Assembly (NCBI GenBank): GCA_002221725.1
Contig: NJFT01000049.1
Coordinates: forward strand, 62,001-126,000
Reading direction: 5' to 3'
Length of the DNA: 64,000 nucleotides
From: Scedosporium boydii
Lineage: Eukaryota > Ascomycota > Sordariomycetes > Microascales > Microascaceae
The translations under genes were made by a program, and so were the position numbers. Of the stretch, positions 55,361 to 64,000 are shown piece after piece; within the stretch, counting starts at the first letter, position 1; each line of letters opens with the position of its first letter. The notes beneath the pieces were generated by a model. That model was not told where the DNA came from. It saw only the letters and a list, made by a program, of their open reading frames with translations, and searched no databases.

Positions 55361-55745
55361 TCATCCCAGCACAAGCTCGTATAATATGATCATGGTGTTT
55401 ATTATCATCAAAGGAACTAGAAAAAAGGCCAAAGTCAGTAGGCGTCTCTCGATTGCCTTCTCTCTAGGCAACAGCGCTCCGGGTAGCCCAAAAAGGGGAT
55501 AGGGGGCGGGATGCAGGCGCATCGCCGGGGGGGAAAAAAAACATACTCCTCATCAACATTCGCACACTCGCGATCAAATGTATGATTTTCGCCTGGATAC
55601 TCTCAGATTCAGGGGCCGCTCCGAACGAGTTGTTGTACGTCGTCGCGGACCATCCGATGCGCGCGAGGAAACGATCTTCGGACAGGATGGCGATGGCGTT
55701 GATTAGGAGGACGAGGACGTAGAAGAAATTGCCTAGGAAGAACAT
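55361..55745 (-). CDS. YOS1: YOS1 (ER-Golgi transport subunit, IER3IP1 homologue)
   Basis: Minus strand, two exons, 55745-55547 and 55416-55361, giving 84 aa. The 130-nt intron (GTATGT..TAG) joins VRMLMR to IPLMIINTMIILYELVLG, which is the family's usual second membrane helix. The N-terminal helix is MFFLGNFFYVLVLLINAIAI, followed by LSEDRFLARIGWS, a near-invariant block. Size and order match the whole YOS1/IER3IP1 family. In yeast Yos1 works with Yip1 and Yif1 in COPII vesicle formation at the ER. The ATG is set by the conserved MFF start; a longer upstream frame lacks family support. A conserved single-copy core gene within an otherwise accessory region. Confidence 0.93.
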
Positions 55746-56896
55746 TTTGTAGATTCTCGCTCGGGAATCTCTCGGGGAGATTCGTTCGGCTACCGGATAT
55801 GGGGAGGGGATGAAGCGGTGGGCGGTTGGGCCGGGTTCGTGAGATGTGACGTGTTGAGCTGATGGAGCTTGGAGCTTGCGATATGAAAAGGCCAGAAGTG
55901 AAGATGCAGGCCGGAATAATAATTTTCCCGAGTAAACAGCCACGAAGTGGCACTAAAGCCACAAGTAGGTGGAAGGTTGGAAAGCTGTCAATCTGGCATG
56001 TGACATAAATTCAAGATCACGTGATTCCAAATGGTCACGAAGTACTTCGTAACTGAGCGACATCGAAAACCTCTCGACAGTCGAGTGATAATTTCCCGAA
56101 TCTTTGCACCGAGGAAAGGAAGCCACGGTGACGCAGGTAATCTAGGCTGTAACGGAAGCGAAATACTTTTTCAAGCCAGATTTTTGTCCTCGGCACAGCC
56201 CCTGTCCAACTTGCATTTACTTTGGCTGTTCGAGTCCGATCCCAGCATTTTAGGGAGAGGGAAGAACAGAGATGTGAGAAAAATAAACTCGTTGGAGTCT
56301 CACCTCAAGTGTAGAACGGATCTTCTTCGTCGAGTTATTCGTAATCGTCTTCATTGGAAGAAGATATTTTGTTAAGATTTGGAGCCTAGTGGGCAAATGA
56401 AGCGGAACTCACCTATATTACATGTTCCCCAACTTACTGTCCGTCCTGCGGCCCTCCCCAATGAGGACGTGCCTGCGTATACTGATAACTTTGGTCACGA
56501 AGCAAGCAGTTCATGTCATGGGCCTGGGTCTCGGCGTCTGTCAACGGGACCAACATCTTCTGGGTTCTTGGTTAGCACTGGAGCTCGCACAAGGGTGGAT
56601 AGATAACACTAAAACAGTCCAGAAACCAGCTAGGAGAGAAACAAAACATAATGGTATATAAAGTGGTCCGGCCTAATCAGCTCAGTCAAACAAGTACAAA
56701 TCTCTAACGCACCCTCAATCTTGGAAATCTGTAAAAAAAAAAAAAAGAGCGCCTTTAAATCCGGTCCTATCCTAGCAGACGAACCTATTTCCCAGGGTAT
56801 GTTTATCTACTTTTGTATACTTTCAACGGTTGCTTTCCCAGCTCGAAAACAGAGTGGTGCTGTTCCGCTCCAACCGAAACGACAGAAAACTCCTCC
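55746..56896. other. Intergenic region with an E-box palindrome
   Basis: 5' flank of YOS1 and 3' flank of the next MFS gene. The palindrome TCACGTGA (56017-56024) is a possible bHLH site about 270 bp upstream of YOS1. No supported gene. Confidence 0.45.
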
Positions 56897-58909
56897 TTAA
56901 TACGAGTACCTGAACTTCTTGTTCTCGCGATCCGTCATGTTGGCCCAGACCTCGGGCGACAGGTACTCATCCTCATTCTCCTGGGCGGCACCCCGCTTCT
57001 TGTTCTGCCAAACGTAGTAGAGGAAGAGGATGAAAGTGACGAGGGCGCAACCAGCCTGCGTGCCCATGACGGCAATCTTGGCCGGGCGGTATTCGGGAGC
57101 ATCGCGGGCCTGGAAGGTCTGAGGGCCGATGATGTTTCCGATGGAGAAGGAGCCACTGAGGAGTGCGGCGGCAAAGGCACGCTTGGTAGCACCGCCGAAG
57201 TTGGCAGATGTCCACTAGATCCAGTTTAGTTAGCTTAGTAGGCTATCAATGCAAGGTGGCGATTCATAGAACTTACGTTGTAGAAGACGGCAAGGGGAGC
57301 TACGACGGCATTGACGAGGTAGATGCCAGCGAGGACACCGGCCTTGTTGGTCGTGGGCAGGAAGGACATCAATGCACCGCCAATAATGCTGGCGCGTCTG
57401 TCAGTACTTTCGTTTTAACTAAGTTCGTGCGAATTCTCGACTTACGCAGGGATGATGCAGCAGATGATCCAGAGCCAGCGGTGAGACTGGCTGCGGATGG
57501 CAAAACCAACAAAGAGAGTGAAGAAGATGCTGACGGCACCCGAGGGCATGTTCATGAGCGCGGCCTGCTTAGGGTCCTTGACAATGTTCTTGATCAGCGT
57601 GGCGGAGTAGGTAGTGACGACGCCGCTAGAGACGGACAACTGGAATGAAGGCTTAGCGGATGAATGAACAGAATGGCAATGGCGGATCATGGCAACACGT
57701 GAAAACTTACAAGAATGACGGCAAGGAGAAGAAGATAGAGCTGGGGGTCCATGAGAGCCTCGAAGATCTCCTTGGGTCGGAACTTCCTGTTCTCAATACC
57801 GGTCTGGTTGACGCTGACGTGCTTCAGGAGCTTAACCTTTTCCTCGCTGCTCAACCACCTAGCCTTCATGGGGGTATCGGGGAGGAAGAAGAAGGTCCAG
57901 AGACCAATGGTGACGGTCAAGCAGCCGAGCACCACGAACATGACCCTCCAGCCCGAGAGCGCGGCGTTCTTGCTGACGTGCTGGAAGCCATACGACACGG
58001 CGCCACCAATGATCTGGCCGAGACCGAGACCGAGATACCAGAAGGAGAAGCGGGGAGCCGCCTCGGACTTGGTGTACCACTGGCTGCTGATGAGGAGCAG
58101 AGAGGGCGCAATGGTAGCTTCGAAGATACCAAGGAACACACGGGAGACGAGGAGAGTCTGGTAGTTGTGGGCGGCGGCACCGGAAGCCGTGGCAACACCC
58201 CAAAGGATAACATTGCAGCCGAGCCACTTTGCGGCCGGGACCTTCTGAAGGCAGTAGACTGTAAGATGGTAATTGAGCTGTCAGCATCACGAAGCTGTCG
58301 CCTTGTTTTCCCTTCCTACCTATCAGGGGAGGAACTGGTAAAACTAAAAGAAAAAAAACAATGGAGAAAGCTTACTGTTGGGAACCTCGAAGCAAAGCAG
58401 GGCGACGAAGAGGAATGTGGCGATGTTTGAGAAGTCATTCCCCTGAAGCTTCAGCTCTGCGTGGATACCCATAACAGCGGCATACTAGATGATGACGATC
58501 GGCGGTCAGACAAATTTTTCTTTTTTTTCCTTTTCGCCCTAAAGTCCGCCTCGTGTCTTTTTGCGCGTTCACGGGGCACATGGCACACGCGAACTGCGAT
58601 CGGCGGGTTGCCGAAGATCGGCGCAAGGCGAGTGAGAGACCTGCAGGGTGGGTCACTGTCACTTACATTGAGAATGACCTTGTCGAGGAACTGCATCGTA
58701 TAACAGCAGAACATGATGGGGACGATGTGCCAATCGATCTTGCGACGCAGAGCCTTGAGCTCCGACTCGGAGGCGGTGGCCTCGGCGACATCGCGGTTCG
58801 CGTCGAGAAACTTCCAGGCGGTGTCGACGTTGGAGCTGGAGACGTTGTCGCCGCTGACGGAGGACTTGGCGAGTTCGGCCTCCTTGAGGCTTTCCTTGGT
58901 GTCGGACAT
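56897..58909 (-). CDS. MFS transporter, Dal5/allantoate permease-like (ACS family), second copy
   Basis: Minus strand, six exons: 58909-58667, 58484-58376, 58258-57711, 57639-57446, 57388-57277 and 57214-56897; about 507 aa. All introns are GT-AG with GTAAGY donors. The order is an acidic/polar N-terminus, IDWHIVPIMFCCYTMQFLDKVILN, then YAAVMGIHAELKLQGNDFSN (helix 1-2 loop), IYCLQKVPAAKWLG, the motif-A-like SRVFLGIFEATIAPS, a central loop with LLKHVSVNQTGIENRKF, and WTSANFGGATKRAFA near helix 11. This is the Dal5/Tna1 group of anion symporters in the plasma membrane. The two Dal5-type genes are only moderately alike, so this is not a recent tandem copy. CT-rich leader before the ATG. Confidence 0.9.
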
Positions 58910-58929
58910 GATTCCTCGGAGGGCTGACT

Positions 58930-59010
58930 TGTTAAGGATGGGGGAGTGAAGTGAAAATGAAGAAGAGGAAGTAGAAGAAGAAGAAGAAGAGAAAGAAGGA
59001 CGAAAGGAGA
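58930..59010 (-). promoter_or_regulatory. Pyrimidine-rich leader of the MFS gene, with (TTC)n
   Basis: On the minus strand, TTC/CTT repeats (58969-58992) and CT-rich sequence lie just upstream of the ATG. CT-rich tracts near start sites are common in highly expressed fungal genes. Confidence 0.4.
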
Positions 59011-62000
59011 GAAGCGGAATGGTTTTCGCGTCCAGGTTCCCGTTCTGAAAATGTTTAAACAATGGAAATTCGGTTGTGCCCAAGGAAATCAGGGTCAAGG
59101 TGTGATTCAGTGAGACACGAATCTATCACACGTGCGAATTCCGAGGAAAGGGCACCTTTGGACGGGAGGGGTGTGGTCGAAGGAAGGAAGGATGCAGGAA
59201 GCGAAGGGGAAGGAACCGAACCTGTATATAAAGGGTCGGGGAAGGAGTAGATGGGAACCGAAAATACTGAACCAAAGTTGAGAGGGGGGTGTCAAGGGCG
59301 TGGAGACGCAGAGATGCAGAGACGCAGAGAACAATGAGAACAACAATATTGCATGTAATGATACATACATCCATGCAAGTAAGCTGCAGTCGTTGGGAAT
59401 ATAGGGAAGGAACAATATCAATGTACAATTGTGGAGGACCAGAAAGTGAAGGGGAAACCCGAGGCAACACTTGGGACAAGGGCAGACAAGGGCAGGGCAG
59501 GGCAGGCGCAAAACTGCCAGTGACTGGGATGAATCAGATCTTACTGACACAATGCAGTCTCTCAATCCCTGAAGCCTCCTCTCCTTGGTAATCAATGGCA
59601 ATGTCGCAACATTGGAGGAACAGTGGAGATGGAGAGAACGATGAAAATAAGCGAGAATGAGAGCGGAGGACAGTGGGACAATGGGACAATGGGACGACGC
59701 CGGTTCAGACGCTCGGAGATTTTTGCACAGATGGCGGCGGAGGGAGTCGTCGTTGCTCCAGTTGTGGGGTTTATTTTTGTGTGGCTTTGTATCTAGTGTA
59801 AGCGTACATACGCCCAGACCAGCCCAGTACAAGAAACAACTAGTGTACTTCGTAGCTCCTGGACGTTTTTTCTGCTCTGTGAGCGTGGGATCAGATGTGC
59901 TGTGCTGAGAAATTTGAGATGAGACGAGCCCCAAAGGTATCATTGATCTCTTGAGGCTCCTAGGACATTGGCGACGCCTGTAGCACAGCAGCGCCTGGTG
60001 CTACTTCGTATTTGGCTTAGTGGCCTCAATGGTCTCTTACCCCCGCACCCTCCAGAGTGCTTAGTGGATGGACCACAGGGGCTACTGCCAGCATTGATAG
60101 ATAACTCAAGCACTGAACAGGGGCAAGGCGCAGAAGGGGCCGGGGAGGAACGCGGTACCGTACCAGAGCAAACATCAATCAAGTGGGATTAGTGCTTGTT
60201 CGTACTGTGCTATTTAGTTCAATAGAAGAACAGGGGTGTTTAGACTAAGACCAGCTTAATCCTCACCCCTCCCCCTCCCTCAGGCACAGTGTCGAGATAA
60301 GTTAATGGAGAGAAGATACTTCTCATCCCTGAGCCACTGGTCTCTCTGTTCATTAGCACTGTCACTGTCACAGCAGCGCGGCGACCTGAAATGTCAGTGT
60401 CGCATCGAATTTGCCTGCAAAAGCAGTTGAGCACCATCCTTCGTCTTCTTATCCCACTGCAACCCTCCCTCCTCCCTCGGGGTCGGAGAAGTACGTAATT
60501 CTATGAATAAACGGCCTGGTTAGAAGAGAACGAGGAATGAGGCCGTCCTCGGGGACCCTCTGCCGAGCGAGCAGTGTCATGCAAATATCGGAGCACTGAA
60601 CAAGGATAGTCCCAGCACAACGGCGCTGGCACACTAACCAGGCGATTTGAGCAATTGGCGAATGAGGGTTCAAACCCAGGCTCCTTACCCAGAGGAACCT
60701 GTGTGGTCTTTTTCTTGACCCCAGTCATGGGTCAGGGGCGAGTCGGTCGCTGATGGTGGTGCTACTCTATCTGAGTACTAGCCTCAAGATCGGCCAGTCG
60801 ATGGCAAGATTGAAGCTGGAGACTGATCGTGGAGCGAACTTTGTCGCATCACCAAGACGAACTGAAGCCTGAGGGTCCTGGACTTTGTGCTACATACACC
60901 CAGCAGGGCAAAGCTAGTTTAAAATTCCACACCAGCGAAGCTAAGACCAGTCGAGGAGGTGGATGGGATGAGCGACGAAGTCCCACTGGGCGGGGACTTT
61001 GGTGGCAGGCACTAGTTTTACGGAGCAGTGTTCCGTGTGAAACATCGATCCAGCAGCGTCGCATTCACATTCACACCCTGAATTCGTCCAGGGCCAGGGC
61101 AGATCACGAAACCCCACCACCCATCTCCATTGGCAGCTGAGATTGATGAAGGAGACCCTTGTCGCGCCTTTTTTTTGTGTGAATTGCGCCCGAGAGGTTA
61201 CATCAACTGATTTCGTCGCCATAAAGTTGCGCATGTACGAAGTAGATATCAAACCGCACCTCGGCTAACCTCACTTTAATCGCTTCACTTCGGAAACGAA
61301 CCACAACAGGCAATGTTTACGAATGAATAGGAAATAATCCAACACCACCAATGGTGCAGTGCATGCGTGTCCTGCCATCCATTGCTAGGAAGAGAAGGAT
61401 TGATCCTTCCTGCTTGCGTTCTGGAAACACGCACGGAGTTCGCTCGGATGACGGCAAACGGCAGACCACACTCACTCAGTCGCACAGATGCTCTCTTCCC
61501 AGCCAAATGGTTCAGTCCACACCACCTTTACGTTCAAGTTCATTGGATCAACTTGTTGCCGGAAGCCCAGCCCGGAATTTCTCTCGGCAGAAGCAATGTT
61601 TTTCGCACTACTCTAGCCATTGCCAGCCAATAGTTTGAGAAGAAGCAAAACAAGCCGGCCGATCTGTCCTCCATTACCGGGTATCAGCCCAGATGAGGGA
61701 TGCGATCGAGCTAGCCTTTTGCTTTTTGAACCACCCTTGATCAGCTGTCTTCGATCGTCACTGCCGGCTCCAGGTGGGCCGGCAATAGTGCAAACTGCCA
61801 GCAACAAGTGAAGCGTCTCGGGGTTTGTGATTTGTCTCCTACATTCCCTTTGTAAACTACACATTGTCCATCACACCGTCCTAACGCTGGGGCTAGGCAG
61901 CCAAGCCACCTGCACTAATGAGCCACTCCAATTACTTTCCACATTTCCCATTGATCTCCCTCGAGGCGGCATTGCGTCAAGTCGAGCACACCAATCCTCC

Positions 62001-62596
62001 TCCCTCTCCTCCCTTTCGCCTTTCTTGTCACACCCACCCTTCACTGTGAAATCCACAAATTACTTGGAGAAAACCAAGTCCGCGGATCCCACCTGGATAG
62101 TTTTTCCTAGGTCGCAACATAAGGTATACAGAACTGCGCTTTTGTATTCATTGAAAGAGGACATTCGCCCCGAAGTATCAGGGAACAATGCCTCGCGAGA
62201 TGCCACACCTGCTTCGTCGTAGCGGAGGAAAAGAAAAATCGAACTCATCCAGCCCTCCGGCCACCTTATGCATATCGCAACCCTGATATCGCCCTGGATT
62301 CCCTGCCATGAGAACAGCGACGAGAGAGATTGTGTACCGTTGTCTGGTCGATTTACTCTAAAGCATTTCGGTTCGGGACAAATCGCCGACAGAGGAAATA
62401 AAGGAGCCCCGGAATCTAAGCTGCCGGGGACTATGCTGCACGACCTCCTTATGGCTGTCCCTGACACTACGAAGTAATTCTTTCCCAGAGCTTCGCTTGC
62501 ACACATAGATGCAACGAAAATCTATCTACAATGCAACGTACTCTAGACCTGCACTCTTGGCTTGGTGCCGGCCAACGACAGAAGCGGAATTATTCT

Positions 62597-62599
<3 letters not shown>

Positions 62600-62633
<34 letters not shown>
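62600..62633 (+). repeat. T34 homopolymer
   Basis: An uninterrupted run of about 34 T. It may be a retrotransposed poly(A) relic on the other strand, or plain slippage; the length may be imprecise. Confidence 0.85.
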
Positions 62634-63735
62634 CATTACCCACTCGTCTACCTCCCCCCCCTGCCATCATTTTCGAATCAGGACACACCTGCCCCTTGCG
62701 CTTGCAAGTGAACGCAAGACCCCTGATCCATTGTATTAGTTTATCTTTGTAGCTGCTCCAGGCGTTCGCCCAAGTCCGCATTGTTGCAATAGCGGAGGGA
62801 ACAATACCTTGGGACTCCAACAACGGTTGAAACGTGGGGGGTATATGTGATCAATTCATACGAACCAGCCCCATGTCTTCTTCCTTCAAAGCATATCCCC
62901 TCGCGAGACGCAACGACAGTGATGTGATTTAACATTCGACCACCGGAATGTGGCTGTAGTATCGCCCGGCACTCATTCCCGTGCCCGTGTCCTCCTCACA
63001 TGCGTGACGCTTTATACTATACTCCTTTTTTTTCTCTTCCTCTGTCGAATCTGTCGGCTGTCGGGCGGCATCTTGCTCGAGGGAGAATATTACAATAAAA
63101 AACCAAGTCTTCTTGCTCATCTAGCAGCATCGGCAAGTGGATCTTAGATCTCCAGCTAGAGCCAGCTGCATCCAGCTCCGTGTTTCTTCGAGAGCGATAT
63201 CTTGCTTTTTGTTCTTGTCCCTCTCTCACCTCCCATCTCCCCATCCTCCCCACAACGAGGGAGATACTAGTCCCGCTCCGCCTTTTTTTCTCTCTCTCTC
63301 CCTCCCTTCTTGGCAGGGTTGCACTTCTCGAAACTGTATTTTCCACTTGTTTGTTTGCATTCTCCGCCTTCCACAACAATCATCCCCTTCGGAAGTCGGG
63401 AGTACGCCTCGCCTTAACCCAAGAGTAAACCCATTGGTCGCCCCGATCTGTTCAAAAAAGCTCACCGAAAACCCGCCGAACGCAGGACGGGCCACAAGTT
63501 CTCTCGCTCCCCCCCCCGGTATAAGGCGCAGGTGGTCCTTGTAGAATTCCCCCAATCCATCCACTTCTGGAGATCTCCGTTTTCTCTCCTCTCTCTCCAC
63601 CCACCGTCCTTTTCCGACGAGGATCCTATCAACTGCGGCGACTCTGGCCCGGAACGATTTATTGTGCACATTTCGCCCCAGGAAAGTAAACGCCAAACCC
63701 AGTTCTGTCTTGCTGCGGACCTCAGTGCTTTCGCC

Positions 63736-64000
63736 ATGACCTGGGTAATCAATGCCACGGAGGAGGTGGACCGGATCTCGCAATGGAGGCTCATCTTTGC
63801 TGTGTGCATGGTTTTGACCATCGTCTCGGCCATCATCGTCATCATGAGGCTACGGATTAGGGCCAAAGCTAGAGGAATGGCTACGGATGACTGGATGGCG
63901 ACGCTGTCATTGGCGTTTGCCATTATCTACTCCATCATCTGTATCGTCCGTAAGTTACACACGTCCGCGGGCAGATCTGACAACCAAGGGGATCCTGTGT
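63736..64000 (+). CDS. Rhodopsin-domain integral membrane protein (PTH11-like), 5' part
   Basis: The first exon is 63736-63949; the intron (GTAAGT) runs past the window end. The start is the ATG in GCCATGACC. The protein begins MTWVINATEEVDRISQWRL, then a membrane helix (IFAVCMVLTIVSAIIVIMRL), a basic loop (RIRAKARGMATDDWMATL) and a second helix (SLAFAIIYSIICIV). The DDW motif at the end of the first loop is characteristic of the fungal rhodopsin-like domain seen in PTH11-type and other putative GPCR-like proteins. Ligand and signalling are unknown. Confidence 0.7.
   Translation, partial: MTWVINATEEVDRISQWRLIFAVCMVLTIVSAIIVIMRLRIRAKARGMATDDWMATLSLAFAIIYSIICIVRKLHTSAGRSDNQGDPV

Larger units (their letters stand above)
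58910..63735. other. Gene-poor divergent intergenic stretch (4.8 kb)
   Basis: Between the MFS gene and the rhodopsin-type gene no frame has a recognisable domain. The 278-codon minus frame at 59107-59943 is compositionally odd (Ser/Leu/Pro/Cys-rich) and lacks family features. The stretch includes a T34 run, many CT-rich segments and a box-B-like GGGTTCAAACCC at 60666-60677 without a matching box A. It may hold long UTRs, non-coding RNAs or regulatory DNA. Confidence 0.45.

Noticed and set aside
59107..59943. 278-codon open frame on the minus strand
   Set aside because: Low-complexity Ser/Leu/Pro/Cys composition and no domain. It lies over the 5' flank of the MFS gene, so a chance frame is more likely.
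60620..60720. Possible tRNA or SINE around a box-B-like GGGTTCAAACCC
   Set aside because: No box A at tRNA distance on that strand and no cloverleaf pairing. Left as part of the gene-poor region.
1..64000. CRISPR arrays, operons or bacterial elements
   Set aside because: The window is eukaryotic (introns, fungal families), and no spaced repeat arrays were seen.

Overview
The window is nuclear DNA of a filamentous ascomycete (Pezizomycotina). The evidence is many short introns (mostly 45-180 nt, GTRNGN donors, CTAAC/CTAAT branch sites), Zn2Cys6 regulators, PDR-type ABC and Dal5-type MFS transporters, a P450, NACHT-ankyrin NLR-like genes, HET-domain relics and a PTH11/rhodopsin-type membrane protein. 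Gene models are hand-read: exon joins come from frame continuity, splice signals and family resemblance. No alignment or transcript evidence was available.

Layout. 1-3.6 kb: the 3' end of a hot-dog thioester dehydratase, a CorA-like membrane protein and a GFA-family protein. 4.2-7.5 kb: an intronless NACHT-ankyrin gene without an N-terminal effector domain, followed by a tRNA-derived SINE-like element. 9.3-13.7 kb: a full-size PDR ABC transporter. 14.6-18.1 kb: a secretory lipase divergent from a Zn2Cys6 regulator. 18.3-21.2 kb: a HET-domain relic and a BCS1-like AAA ATPase. 23.1-28.1 kb: a large NLR-like gene (alpha/beta hydrolase, NACHT, ankyrins, C2H2-like finger) with a 1-nt frameshift in the finger. 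28.5-29.5 kb: a rhamnogalacturonan acetylesterase. 30.5-34.7 kb: a divergent pair, a DUF7580-type protein and a multi-zinc-module protein. 35.7-42.4 kb: an AKR7-type aldo-keto reductase, an F-box-like protein, an unresolved coding relic and a large orphan protein. 42.7 kb: a MITE with TA flanks. 44.6-51.7 kb: a P450, a Zn2Cys6 regulator and a Dal5-type MFS carrier, which may be one small metabolic unit. 53.3-54.6 kb: a decayed HET gene. 55.4-58.9 kb: the conserved secretory gene YOS1 and a second Dal5-type carrier. 58.9-63.7 kb: a gene-poor stretch before the start of a rhodopsin-type gene cut by the window end.

Functionally this is a mixed accessory region. Self/non-self recognition-type genes (two NACHT-ankyrin genes, DUF7580, HET relics, perhaps the finger protein) alternate with export and catabolic genes, with a few core genes such as YOS1. 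The most unusual items are the hydrolase-NACHT-ankyrin-finger fusion, with its frameshift and a 27-bp tandem duplication just after the P-loop, and the DUF7580/zinc-module divergent pair.
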